A DNA stretch of 64,000 bases from Cristatella mucedo (Eukaryota; Bryozoa; Phylactolaemata; Cristatellidae), in contig WPIO01000009.1 in the NCBI GenBank assembly GCA_009760855.2, positions 1,209,001 to 1,273,000 of the forward strand. Direction: 5' to 3'. Each line of letters starts with the position of its first letter. Within the stretch, counting starts at the first letter, position 1. This document shows, in pieces, positions 1-11,401 of this stretch. The translations under genes were made by a program, and so were the position numbers. Under the pieces are notes generated by a model. It saw only the letters and a list, made by a program, of their open reading frames with translations, was not told the DNA's origin and searched no databases.

Positions 1-1209
1 TAATTTTAGCGAGAACAAGACCTGTTCGGTGGTGGGCAAGAACTCCTTTGTCCTGGAGCAGTGAGCCAGATAGGAGCGCCAGTTCGGTTAGAGAGCAAGA
101 GCTTAAGAGCAAGCCAGGAGATCAGCAGCCAGGAGATGTCCGTCGTAGATATGAATTGGCTATTTTGACGACTCAAATTAAAGAAGAAAGCACTTTGCAT
201 GATTTCTATACCCTACGGTGATGCTAAAAATGTCGCAAATTACAGTCTGCATTTTAAAATTAGTTTCGGAATCGACTCTAAATTGCTTGAGAGGCAAAAT
301 CTCAGCTACTGATTAACAAAATAGTGAATAGCATGCTTGCATGTAGAACCAGTGGCATGTTGCATATTTGAGATTTTGACTTACGCTTATTATTCTCGAG
401 TCCTGAACTGCAATAGGTAGAAATAGATTAACCGATCGTTTACGGCCAAGGCCGTGTAAAAGCTCAAGGCCTGCATAAGAGACTACAGTTGTAATTCCGG
501 CATGGCAGTTTCACTTGATGTGATTTGAGCTCTAGGGTACGGAGTCGTTGGTGCAGGTTATCACCATTGTTGATTGCCCATTGCTGTTCAATATACTCGT
601 TTGCGTTATAGATACAACATTAACTTTTACATAAGCTATGCTGACTTTGGCAGGCTACCGTGTTATGCTGCTGGCAAGGGGTAGAGCCGCTATTTAAAGG
701 TGGTCTGGGGCGTCCCCCAACCTTTGCGGGTGTCGTGCAGCCTGGCCAAGCATCAAGAGGCCAGAGGCAGCACGTGAGCGGCTGCTGGCCGCCCGACCTG
801 GTGTCAGACTCGGCTCCCATCAACTAGGCCAGCGGTGGCAGCCGCCACCCCTGCCGCTCCCCTGGGTTGGCATCTGGCAAAGGCAATTTCTGTGCACCAT
901 CTACCTGCTGAGTACTCCAGATGGCTTTCTACAGAGGAATTTAATCTGCATCCGTTTGGCAATAATCATTCGGCCCAATGCCAGAGGAAGGGCCTATCGG
1001 TTTTTTAAGATTGGTAGCAGTGGCTCATGCCTGACCTTGCTTTCTGACACCACCATGCAGCATTCTGCCTGCCTTCTTGCTTGACAGTTCATTTGAAGCA
1101 GCAGCTCAGATAACTGCGGTGTTGCTGTCTAATCTCTCGATTTGCAAGTGCATAAGTGCAACATCCAGCACTCTGGTGCTGGTGCTGCTGCCAAATACAG
1201 AATGAAACA
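1..1209. other. No gene recognised; GC-rich patch at 635-885
   Basis: I see no coding region with a recognisable product. The stretch at about 635-885 is clearly richer in G and C than the AT-rich surroundings and has several CpG-containing words. Its minus-strand open frame shows no domain. It could be an old repeat or a short CpG-rich regulatory segment; the sequence does not decide. Confidence 0.4.
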
Positions 1210-1356
1210 GGCCCTGTTTGAGCCTCTGGTTGGCTTTAGGTAAACCAAGTCACCTCAGGCCATTCTTCGTACCTAAGATATCCACGAATACTACTGACTT
1301 TATCTGCAGGGGTAGAAAGCAGCCCATTCCTTTCATAAAAATGGCATGTGGCACGA
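1210..1356. repeat. Dispersed repeat, paired with 18,300-18,445
   Basis: About 140 bp match 18,300-18,445 in the same orientation; both contain the words CAGGCCATTCTTC and AAAGCAGCC. The match probably marks the left side of the peptide-gene duplication block, interrupted here by the L2 fragment that follows. No coding content was recognised. Confidence 0.6.
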
Positions 1357-1361
1357 GTGGT

Positions 1362-2105
1362 AGTAATATTAATAATAATAATGCTCATGCTAACGTGCCC
1401 TCAGATAACTCAATCTCTTCCTAGGCACTTTACATTTGCTGCAAAGGGAAATGTGATTGAACGGTGAGTAATATCATGCTTGATAAACAACATGAATAAC
1501 ATAGTTAGGGGTGACATGCACAGGGTCAGCACGAAAGTGTTCTTAGTGGCAGCATGCACAGTGTCAGCACACATAAGCACATGAAGGTCGAATCAAAGGG
1601 ACCCACTAAATGCTGTCCTAAATAGGCTTTCTTTAAGTTCTTTTTAAATGTGGTCAAGTCAGGGAATGTTGTGAGCCAAGTCGGGAATGAGTTCCAGGCT
1701 TTCGGAGCATACAAACTAAATGCATGGTCTCCAAAAGATTTGAGGTTTGTAGAGGTATTGGTAAACTGTTGGATTCCGAAAAGCAGGTGATACGATGTTT
1801 GGCCTGGTGGGGAGTAGATCTGAGACATATTATTAAGCCACAGAACAAAGTGACCTATAATTCAGCAACAAATCATCAAAGTCGATCCGTTGCTTCACTG
1901 GTAGCTAGTGCAGGTCGGCGAGAAGTGGTGTGAAGTGGCAATTGCGACGCTAACGACAGACCAACCTATCTGCAGAGTTTTGCACTAGCTGTAAGCGTTT
2001 GATTGCACATGCCGGTAGGCGAGCAAGCAGTGAGTTGCAGAAGTCATGAAGGGAAGTCACAAATGCACGGACCAACTTAGACCTCGTATCATTTTCTAAA
2101 CAAAA
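1362..2105 (-). mobile_element. L2-like LINE fragment, 5'-truncated and decayed
   Basis: Starting from an AAT-rich tail near 1,365, the minus strand reads the L2 3' untranslated region and then the C-terminal part of the LINE protein in broken frames. Readable pieces include the block with AWNSFPTW and FPDLTTFKKNLK, equivalent to the last 60 residues of the intact copy at 51.7 kb. The rest, to about 2,105, matches the intact copy only at DNA level. There is no reverse transcriptase core, and indels and stops make it a dead fossil. Confidence 0.85.
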
Positions 2106-3905
2106 GGAAGTAAAAGGACTGCAAGCGGCTGGAAATAAAGAGTTGAATGCCTAGGCAATCTCATCGATTGGAACAAACAGAGCTGGCTGCTGAATGCCTG
2201 GACAGATTCTTCGATATAAGCTCCAACTTTACATAAGCTTCAAGAGCAGGCGACGAACCTTCGTGTCTCCGCTTATTAATTAGTCGCACTTTCCATGTTT
2301 ACCTTACTTGCTCTGAATGCTAATTAGCTGAATCAATTCTTTAGGCTTTAGTCCAAATTGTAATATGTAAATGAATTAGCATAATGCCTTATTTACACAG
2401 TGCTAAAACCGTATTTTGATATTTATAAGCCAGATTTAGAAAATATTAAAAGTGATATGTTGAAGTCAGAGCACTTCAAGTAGAGAAAATTCGAGATTTC
2501 GACATTGAGATTTAAGTGAACGAATTGGCATCAAGTATCGGTACCAAGTAATACCTACATACTCACTAATTTCTGATCAATGTGAAAATATAATCCCGAA
2601 ACAGGTGTCATACCAAAAGCTCCTTCTTATCTTATTCACCAATCGCTTTTGGGCTGCAGAAGGCTTTTTTCTGTTTAGAAACAAATGGAAATGTGTTTAA
2701 AATAAGCTGCTTCCACGGCCCTACTACCAGCTTGACTGCCAGCTAATCAGATAGATAAGAAATATCCCGACACGATAAGACTAGGCACAGTACCAGCCTG
2801 TTACGACACACTGAAGTAGGGACGTTTGTGGCTGATAATTTTGCTTTTACAGCGTTTCTGATAGATAACCATTCATTAATTGGAATTTATTTTCTATAAT
2901 CCAGATGTAGCCACTCCTGGTGTAAATAATGTAAATAATGTTATTTAAAGTCTGCATGCTGCAGCTAAAAGTTTCAATTTTTTTTCCATTTTAACAACTT
3001 GGCATCATTTAATATGAGTTTTGGTTGTTAGTATAGTAAATAAGCGTTTAAAGGAACGGCTAATTATTTAGCTGATGCTTATTTTTTACCTTTATGCTTT
3101 CCTGATAAGCTTCCGATCCACTATGAACTGTTTTCTAGTTTTTTTTGCACATGCAACTGTTTTCTGGTCTGAAGTGCTGACTATGGCTTCAGTGGAATTT
3201 AAGGTGTGACGTGCCTATCAATAAGGCCTATTTTAAATCCACATTAAAACTCTTCTGAGGCCAATAAGTAGCCAGGAAACGGACGCAGATTTGCTGCTGA
3301 GAATGAAAGCATGTGAATTCACTGGATTGTTAAGTTATAGACGTTCCTGACGCAGAAATTAGTACTGAATCCCAGTCTGTGACCAAGACTTACTGTATTT
3401 ACGTATGACATATAAAATGACTCGCAGCTTGCCTTCATATGCTCACGAATTCAAAAAAGGACATACAGAGTGACTTTGTCCGCTGTGGAGACTCGAGGAT
3501 AACGAGAATATCATCAGGTCTCTTCCAGCATCGTAAAGGTCGGGACCTTTAGGACCGAGGCGATAATTATTGTAACACTAAGTTCGTACGTAGCGACCTG
3601 AGAAACTAGACCTTTTCAAGTGAAGTAACTTGTGCTGCACTGCATTAGTTGAAAGTTTGGCCTAGGTTATAGGAACAGAGTTAATGATAGTGCAAATTAA
3701 ATTAAAGCTTAAGAAATAAATAGTGATAATACTTAAGTTGCATTTCTTCTTGCATATGCGACTTGCGTTGCACTAGATTAAAACGAATTAAATTAAAGCT
3801 ATCAAGTACTCGTTTCTCTATAGCGCCTATTAGGTTGTAAACATATAGAACCTTATAGCAAAAATATAGATTTTGAAGATGCTGTGCTTGATTTAATTTT
3901 TCAGC

Positions 3906-3911
3906 TTTATT
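3906..3911 (-). promoter_or_regulatory. Candidate polyadenylation signal of peptide gene copy 1
   Basis: On the minus strand this is AATAAA, 134 nt after the end of the coding frame. The paralog at 21,771-21,776 has the same hexamer in the same local context (followed by GC and then GA). The signal is therefore conserved between copies, which supports a real transcript end. Cleavage position is not determined. Confidence 0.55.
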
Positions 3912-4044
3912 AAAGATAGTACAGTCAAATCAATTCTCAAAATCATGATTATTGTTGTCAAACTTGACTGCGAGGCTCATTTCTAATAATTTTAGCTGCT
4001 ACTACCTCGGGAAAATGATGCAACTTGAGATGCAGGCTTGGTCT

Positions 4045-4290
4045 TTAATAATCCGGTTCTGTGATAAATGTTGAGGGAAAAAACGATGGAGAATTACTTC
4101 TCTCCATGCCTCCTCCTGGATTGGCAAAGATGCAGACACATGCCAAGTGACCTAGAGTTCGATTATATCGACACACACCGCTTCTTCTTGGGCAGTAATT
4201 GCAATGCCTAGAGGTCCGGCAAATACCACCATTTGCAGCCGCATGTGAGCTTAATAAGGTAAGTATGGCAGCTAGGATCACCAGCTTCAT
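4045..4290 (-). CDS. Small secreted six-cysteine peptide, copy 1 (intact)
   Basis: The frame encodes 81 residues. Residues 1-19 form a classic signal peptide: MK, a hydrophobic Leu/Ile/Ala core, then a likely cut after SHAAA. The mature part has six cysteines spaced C-x5-C-x2-C-x6-C-x10-C-x-C, a disulfide-rich secreted pattern. An N-R-T glycosylation sequon lies between Cys4 and Cys5. After the last cysteine come about 28 residues with no cysteine. Paralogs at 21.96 and 49.87 kb share the ATG, signal peptide and cysteine frame, which fixes the start. The upstream sequence looks like an intron (4,391-5,893) leading to a conserved 5' exon, and AATAAA lies downstream. The even cysteine count suggests a defence, signalling or venom-type peptide, but I recognise no named family and the role is unknown. 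This is the only copy with an uninterrupted frame. Confidence 0.7.
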   Translation of the reverse strand: MKLVILAAILTLLSSHAAANGGICRTSRHCNYCPRRSGVCRYNRTLGHLACVCIFANPGGGMERSNSPSFFPSTFITEPDY

Positions 4291-4617
4291 TGTGATGTGC
4301 TTACTACCGGCACTCGAGAGTTCTGGAACTTTCTCCTTTGTAGTTAGGCGGGAGATTTGAGCGAGAAATCTCGCTATTCGGTGGTCTATCCTAAAATCAA
4401 AGATTGCAGATGAAAGCGAGTGGCGCTTACAAGTTAATACAAAAAATAACTGTACCAGCTACATAAATTATGGTTGATTATGACATCGATTTAATGTTTC
4501 CATTTAAGTTAGCAAGCATATTACAGGTAACTGACTCGTTACAAGTAAAAAAATCACAATGAGGGAGTGATTAGTCGCGTCAATTCTATTTCAAAATCCC
4601 AAAGAGATATGGCGATG

Positions 4618-4715
4618 TAATAATAAAAAAATAATAATAATAAACTTGACAAAGCGTCGTCAGAGAACTCAATCTCTTTCTAGGTGCTTTAAAGCTTTTG
4701 CAAAGGAAACACGAA
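4618..4715 (-). mobile_element. L2 3'-tail-only fragment inside the peptide-gene intron
   Basis: The fragment runs from an AAT-rich run at about 4,620 into the L2 3' terminal words, in genome orientation CAGAGAACTCAATCTC and then TTTCTAGGTGCTTT. It ends soon after, so only about 90 bp of L2 3' untranslated sequence is present. This is extreme 5' truncation of the family described at 51.5-55.0 kb. It is absent from the shorter introns of the other two copies. Confidence 0.75.
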
Positions 4716-4999
4716 CGAAAGGTTGGCGGAGGTGAAATCGAAACATTACGAACTTTGGAAAACGATACGTTATTGCATAATTAATCAGACTTCTCTCTCA
4801 TTCATTACTCATATGATATATCGTTCGATGCTCTGGTGAGAAGTTCTAGTGTAATTTTTATGCTGTTGTACATAATGATATACTATAGTCGCATAATCAA
4901 TGATTCTTGAATAATCAATCTAGACTAGCCAAAATGTATGGTTTTTTTTAAGTTGGAATACAGTCACCAGGAGTGCATAAGATTCAAAGTCATCTATTA

Positions 5000-5165
5000 C
5001 ACCTAACAGGTCTTAGCCCGGTGTAATACGCTAGCACTGAGTGGTTTAGGTCCTTAGTTTAAGTCCTGCTGTGGGAATACTTTCAGGCCTACTACAAGCG
5101 GAGATGATAGCCATTGAGGCTTATCTGCCTCTGTAAACACTAGTTACTTAATCTTCTAGAGATTT
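5000..5165 (+). mobile_element. SINE-1 (tRNA-derived), old copy
   Basis: This is a decayed relative of the SINE at 39,545-39,705. The shared body is clearest at 5,090-5,122, with ACAAGCGGAGATGATAGCC against the other copy's GCAAGCGGTGGTGATAGCC. The box B region is degraded near 5,056-5,068. It sits in the predicted intron of peptide gene copy 1. It is non-coding and non-autonomous. Confidence 0.6.
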
Positions 5166-5893
5166 CTTTACTTTTTTAAGTATTAGGCTCACATGTTTCT
5201 AGAAACCACCACCATGTTAAAATAATGCACCAGTACTCGGAAAATCTGTACCTTTGGATAGTCAGGTAAAAATTTATCTTTGCAAGACGAAATTCTATTT
5301 AAAGCCAAGGGAACAATTTAAAGCTGAAAATGCGAGTATTGTTTAAATACTAAATTCAGATACAAAAGGTCTAATACCTAAAGTAAAAAAGAATAATTTA
5401 GACGTTTAAGAACTTTCGAAAGACTACCATCCCTTGAAATAGCCTTGTATATATTTGATATTATAACTTAAACTAGAATTTACCAGCAACCGTCTTTAAA
5501 AGCTGCTAGGTTCAGCAAGCTAAATTGCAGGAATCACGGCTGGTATTTTTTCTAGCCCACATCTGAACAGGCAGCTCTCGACGTTCACTACTCTGCTTAA
5601 GAAGTTTCGCTGCAGATAAAGTAGAGATGATTGCTTCGCCTGTGTATGTTGCTTTAGGTGAGGCGTGCTTTTAAAACTATCTCATGTTGGGGCAATAACA
5701 CATGTAAACTGCTGAGGCAGATACAGCTATTTATTTTTCAGTGCTCTTTACTTTTTCTGGCAACAGCTGAAATAGAAAGTGAACGAGCACGACCACAATA
5801 GGGGGATATTGGTTTAGCTTGTGCCTAAGTCTGGTCGTAGACAATCAATAGAAATACTGTTGCAATACAATACAAAGCTAGGCTCGTACTTAC

Positions 5894-6015
5894 CTTCAAT
5901 AAATATCCGCAGCTAGTTCATGATTTAGGATTTTCTCTAAATTGAAAAGGCTGTGATGAAAGGATCTGAATCGCCGAGCTGCAGGCAATGTCAGGCCTAC
6001 CAGGTGAATGTCAAT
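5894..6015 (-). other. Predicted noncoding 5' exon of peptide gene copy 1
   Basis: About 120 bp are well conserved with 22,844-22,965 and 50,596-50,705 and end on the minus strand at a splice donor in all three. The exon contains no long frame; the only ATG here opens a two-codon frame. The start is a guess placed at a conserved ACTTAAATTG word. Such a 5' UTR exon before a signal-peptide exon is a common arrangement for small secreted peptide genes. Confidence 0.45.
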
Positions 6016-6059
6016 TTAAGTAGTCGCACGTTTGGTATGCGATACTTGAACTTTGCCAC

Positions 6060-6110
6060 AGGAAATGATCTCTACATGGTGATTAGATTACCAGCCAAGC
6101 ATCTGGGGAT
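6060..6110 (-). promoter_or_regulatory. Conserved putative promoter-proximal block, copy 1
   Basis: Upstream of the predicted 5' exon, all three paralogs keep a block with the genome-strand word ATTAGATTAC (here near 6,083). The others are near 23,034 and 50,780. ATTA/TAAT cores are typical homeodomain sites, but binding is conjecture; conservation between paralogs is what is seen. Confidence 0.3.
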
Positions 6111-6460
6111 TTTCCTTGCCAGAAGGAAGTAGTTACTTACACAAACATATGGCTTCAATCTTGCTTAGGTGAGGTAAGGCACAGGATGTCGCAATAATTC
6201 TATTAGCTCAATGAAGAAGTGAAGATATGATAGAAGACAGAATCTACACCGTCAATAAAAATAGGCAATGATCTATTGTTACTGCTCCATGAGCAGATTT
6301 CAGGCTAATTCTGAGTAAGGATATTCAGAGCTTGTCGTTAATTCAGCCATGGCCAATTATATGCTGCTAGTTTGCAGTCCGAATATACTAGACGGCAACA
6401 ACTGTTCAAAGACATCTGTAGGATGCTCCTGTAAGATACTTGATGTGTGAAAAAGAAAAT

Positions 6461-7082
6461 GCTTAAAATGATTTATTAAAAGAACTACAATGGAGCTACT
6501 CGCAAGATCGTATGATGGAAACTTCTGCGTTTAGGCTCGCATAAACTCATTCTCATTGTGGCAAACTAGTTAAGCCGTTAAGAATTCTCTGATGGAGCAA
6601 GCAGTGAATTTAATATATTTATCTAGATTTTTTCAGTCTGCCAAACATGCTTAACTTTACTGATTAGCAGTTCGATTGGGATCTGAATTAAATTTCCCCA
6701 GTGTGCTACTTTCGGTGAGAAAGTTGTTATACCATTGTGTCTCAAGGTGAGTTATAATAGTGTAACCACATTTAAATTGTGAGCCGAAATCGTATCTGGT
6801 AACTGATCTCCTGATCTTCAGTTTGAGTTTTAGAAAAAATACTAAACAGTGCAATTTATTTTGGATAGCAATTATATAAGCTTGTCGTCAATCAAAGAAC
6901 CCATTCTTGTATTTCGATAACTATGGGACACATATCAGGATTAAATGCCATGAAAGAAATCATAGTTGAAAACACTAATGGTTTACATTGCCAGACATGC
7001 CAAGCCGGTATAAGAAATTTTGAAAACAATTTGCAACAGTAAATAAGCTACTGTTGCCGATGTTGTAGCGTGAAGCCTTTAA
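6461..7082. other. No gene recognised
   Basis: AT-rich sequence between duplication block 1 and the next LINE. The short open frames here show no domain or compositional sign of coding. Confidence 0.5.
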
Positions 7083-8605
7083 GAATTAGCTTATATTATT
7101 AATAATAATAAAGCACTTACTACAAAATACTCAGAGAATTCACTCTCTTTCCATGCGTTTTACAATTGCTGTAAAGGAAGCACAATCTAATGGTTAGTGT
7201 CAGTATGCTGAATAGAAAACGTGAATGACATGGTTAGGAGTGCCATGCACAGGGTCAGCATGCACTGGTCATCGCGCATAACCACATAGAGGACAAATCA
7301 CAGGGACAGAATAAATACTGTCATTGATAGATGCATTGTCAGTTTCTTTTAAAATTGAATTAAGTTAAGAGACGTCGTGATTCAGATCGGGATTCAGTTT
7401 TAGACTTTGAGATTATTCGAAGTAAATGTGAAATCTGCTAAGGATTTGAGATTTGTACGAGGCTTCAGTAAGCAATTAGATTCCGAAAAGTAGGAGGTAG
7501 GATGCTTAGCGTGGTGGAGGAGTAGATCTGATAAGTAATCTGTATCAAGAAAGTGAGTCCCAAAACCTTGCAGTCGATGCATTGCTTGACTGGGAGCCAG
7601 TGCAGGTCGGCGAGAAGTGGCGTAATGTGGCACCTGGGACGCTCAAGACAGACAATCCTAGCTGCAGAGTTTTGCACCAGCTGTCAGAGCTTGATTGCAC
7701 AAGTCGGTAGAGCAGCAAGCAGTGAGTCACCAAAGTCTATACAGGATGTCATAAATGCACGGATCAATTTAGATGTGGCATCCCAATCTAAACAATGCCG
7801 AATTTTGTTTTGCAATGTTATTTTGCTGAAAGCCGGCAGACTTGGCTGTTGAGCTGACGTGGTCTTCTTATGAAAGGTCACTTTGGAATTTGATGAAACC
7901 TAAATTTTGTTTAGATTCAACAGGAGATATGCTGGCAGAGCCAATTTTGACCATTAGGTTTTTCAATTTCTGAATTACACTTGGTTTCCCCATAACTAAT
8001 AGGCTGCTGTTATCATCATTAAGTTTAAGGAGATTTGATGCCATCCATGTGCAAAGGTCATCAATACATGCAGCAAGGCAAGTGAGAGAATTTGACTTGC
8101 TCGAGGGCTAGCAGGGATCAAAGCAAAGGTAAAAATGATTGTCGTATGTATACCAGTGAAAAACTCGACTGTGCTTTGGGATCACTTCGGTAAGAGGGAG
8201 AGTAGAAATCGTGAAAGGAATGAGACAAAGCACAGATTAGGGAGGTCCCCCATATTTAAGAGGTTACTTGAATGAGCTATGTATATTCACATCAATACTC
8301 TTGAGTGTCCCACTGAGATAGGGCCCGAACCATTGCAATGTAGTGGCATTGATGTCTAGGCAAGTCAAGAGGTCCTCAAGATGGACTTGATGATCGATAC
8401 TATCAAAAGCTGTCGAAAGATGTAGCAAAACGAGCAGCGACACGCTACCTAAGTTTGTATTACTGAATAGGTTATTGTGTACCCGAAACAGTGCTGATTC
8501 TGTGAGTAGTTAGCTCTAAGACTAGACTGGAATTTACGTGCCAGGTTTGAAGTTTCAATACATGAATTAAACAGGTCTGCAACGACTCGTTCATAATGCA
8601 ATACA
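7083..8605 (-). mobile_element. L2-like LINE, 5'-truncated, heavily mutated
   Basis: An AAT-rich tail near 7,100 is followed on the minus strand by the family's 3' untranslated region and then C-terminal and reverse transcriptase sequence back to about 8,605. Readable stretches include QNSAARIVCLERPRCHITPL and LLADLHWLPVKQ, in shifted frames. The part from 8,160 to 8,600 matches the RT core of the copy at 51.7 kb at DNA level only. Multiple frameshifts and stops mean no functional protein. Divergence is much higher than in the 11.4 and 56.6 kb copies, so this is an old insertion. Confidence 0.85.
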
Positions 8606-8784
8606 ATTGATGGCAACAGCTTATGTTGAGGTTATAAAGCTAACATTTTAACAGTCACCTTGCTGGCAATTGCTTTAAATTAAATTGACCGGAATCAGAT
8701 TTTATCGTGGTAGCCACGCGGGTATTATAGTTTAGATGTTTGACACAGCAAAATCACCAACTTTATTGTAGTGATTTAACTGGA

Positions 8785-8940
8785 CCGTGAGATTAGCTTA
8801 GGCGGATAAGCTTTGACTTTTCTCTACTGATTGTCTAGGCACCATCATTCTGATATTTGAGCCAATCGTATAGAATACCAGGAAAAATACCCCCCACACC
8901 TGTCATTGAACCAATTTTTAATAGAATAGAAAATGCTGTT
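8785..8940. repeat. Dispersed repeat, paired with 58,955-59,118
   Basis: About 150 bp share blocks such as GATAAGCTTTGACTT and TTGAACCAATTT in the same order and orientation with 58,955-59,118. Type unknown: no ends, tail or coding content were recognised. Confidence 0.5.
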
Positions 8941-11395
8941 CCTATTATTTAAAAGTAGTCATAAACTTGAAAAAATTGTGATTGTAGAGTGAACGTTTTT
9001 ACACGGAGTGAAAGCGGGTATTGTTTGCTGGTACCGACCCACAGATCCTAAAAGTGAATTACCTCCGGAAGCAGCTGATTGCCTTTGAAATGAGTGGAAT
9101 ACCTCAATTATAGTAGATCTCAACGAGGAGTGCATGGTATAAACTACAAATAATACAGCTTTAAAAAAATAATGCAAATATAACTGTTTTCATTCGCTAA
9201 AAGTAACTGACTTTCACATTGATTTTCAAGATTTAATTTGAGTAGATTCGATTTCCTTTTGAAACTTGTTTTCAGGTTTTATTGGTTTTGGTAATTTAAG
9301 GCCTTCGAATTTCTAGCCACGACATCAAGATAGGTGCTACGTTGTCGGCTTTACTTTTGTAAGTAAAGCCAAGGCCTCTATATGGACTTCAACGATCAGC
9401 GGGTTTAATTAGGCACCAACAAGTACATTCTTATGACCGGAAACGCACAGATAACACATAATACGGGGGTACGTCTATCAGTTACTTATATTTTCCCTCT
9501 CTTCACTTGCGGGATGGCAGCAGATAGAATTTTTTGCTCCGGGGCTAAGATCGTAGTTCAGAATCCAAATACCAATTCTTTTGGTGAAAGATTGACATCA
9601 TATCTTATAAATTATGTGATCTTAGGTCAGGTGTGTGCCTGAGTACCTTCATGGAATATTGCATGCTGAAGGTTTGCGTGTCAAATGATCAGTTCAAAGA
9701 ATTTGAGTTTTGGCAATATACCTCGAAGGCCAAGCCCCTTTATGCCAAGCTGAATAGCTGCACCAGATTCAGCCTCCTCGCCCCTAAACGGTTTTGCAAG
9801 GAAAATTAATTCAGCTGCTCGGTTTCCAAGCTTTTAGAGTATTTTGTTGTAGAGCATTTAGTATATATTAGTTAGTTGTATTATTTGTAGAGTATTTGCG
9901 ACATACAATCTTGCTCTCTAGGTTGTAGACCGTGGGACTCACTTCTACACGTGTAATGCATCGAAATAAATTGTTCGATAGCCACCGGTGGCACATTTGT
10001 CCATAAATCTGCAGCGGGTACATGCTTGCAGGTTACTTCATTGACTGACTCAGATACTTAACGATGTTTCTTACTTTCACTTTTCTGTGCGATATAAGAC
10101 TGTTGGCTATTGCACACATACTGAACGCTATTTAGGCTTTGGAGTGGTCTCTATGAAATGTCCTGCTTAAATCTCACATAATCTGTATTATTTTGTGCAA
10201 CACATTGCAAAATAGACGGGCATACGTTACACTACCACATGCTATAGAGAATGCGACGTTTTACATGTCAGTTTAATTTACCTTAACAACCCTCTTCGTT
10301 AGATCGGCAATCGTAATGCAGCTAGAAAGACTCACAGAAAAATTCTTGTCTAGGGAGCCATCTCAGTTTTCATTGGTCATTACAGAATTCACAGTTGAAG
10401 TTTTCTTTAAATTAACCTATTGGCTAGGACACGGGTCCCCAAATGAACCAGAGCCTCGCAAAAACTCTATAACGCTGTGAATAATAATCAGACAGACCTC
10501 TTATAGGCTCAATCATCATCTTTGGGCAAATAAAGCTATACAGCAATCAGAGTTCAATTTGTATTCGTTCTTGCTAGCGAAGAAAGACAGGAGCGAGGTC
10601 TGGCCGGGCTTTAGAGCCGATGGTGGGGTTTATTTGGTCGCTCGGGATTTGTCTTCAGCGTTTCGACACCACCCGCCGGATTTTCCTTTGCGAACTCCTT
10701 GTACAGCGTCGAGAGTGGATGCGGAAACCGCATTAGGGTCCTTCGTCTTTAAGATGACAGGTTTAACTGAACATGAGGACTTCTGGCTTTTGTATATATT
10801 TCAATAGTTTTGTAGAAAATAATTATTTAATTCACTTTGTGCACGGGGCCCTTGCGTGGACCCGAGAACCCACCAATAGTTTCAAGTATCACTTATCATA
10901 CAAAACCTTTATTAACGACCTAAACTTATCTTCAGCACAGGATGTAACTAGTTTCAAGAAATAAAACTGTTGACTACAGGTGCTGCAAATCGAAAGGACG
11001 AAGCAATGTTTTTCCCTCGTTAACTGTAATTAGGTAGGATTATATTCATTAAAAATTGGAAAATAATTTTTCAGTGACATGTAATTAGTAATTCCAATGC
11101 CAAAAATTAAGAAACAAGCAATCCTAAAAAAAGCAAAGTCATACGATTTGAAAGCTCAATATTTTTCTGAAAATTTCTGAAAGCAATTTGCTGGATCCAT
11201 AAATTTTAGTATTTAGTTAATCTAAGGTTCGAGACAACTTTTCATTAGGCGTTTAACATTTATTTCGGCACTCCTTACATACTGCATAAGCGAGTCACCC
11301 AGAATTGAAATGCGAGGAACTATGTAATTGTTGCTGGCCCCAGCAATAGGTGCAGTAGTTAATAACGAAAGAGGTAGCAGCTGTCTTGTCACGTT
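8941..11395. other. No gene recognised
   Basis: The minus-strand frame at 8,959-9,177 and the plus-strand frames at 9,433-9,642 and 10,559-10,964 carry no recognisable domain, signal peptide or paralog in the window. The segment 10,575-10,740 is somewhat richer in G and C than its surroundings. I cannot say what this region does. Confidence 0.4.
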
Positions 11396-11401
11396 GCTAC
11401 C

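Larger units (their letters stand above)
4391..5893 (-). other. Predicted intron 1 of peptide gene copy 1
   Basis: On the minus strand the donor reads GAAG|GTAAG at 5,894/5,893 and the acceptor reads TTTTAG|G at 4,391/4,390. The same junction words occur at matching places in the two paralogs, whose introns are 582 and 422 nt. This copy is 1,503 nt long, partly because it gained an L2 3'-tail fragment and a tRNA-type SINE. The prediction rests on conserved splice signals only; there is no transcript evidence. Confidence 0.5.
2330..6460. repeat. Duplication block 1 carrying peptide gene copy 1
   Basis: Many segments align in order with 20,150-23,560, and parts with 49,120-51,130. Examples are the words AAATATCCCGAC and GTAGGGACGTTTG near 2,765 and 2,818 against 20,580 and 20,635. 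The block includes the peptide gene, its 3' flank and its conserved 5' exon. Many small indels show that the duplications are not recent. Insertions specific to this copy are an L2 tail near 4.62 kb and a SINE near 5.0 kb. Confidence 0.75.

Noticed and set aside
10559..10964. Two overlapping plus-strand frames in a GC-richer segment
   Set aside because: No motif, no paralog, and frames overlap in different phases; not enough to call a gene.
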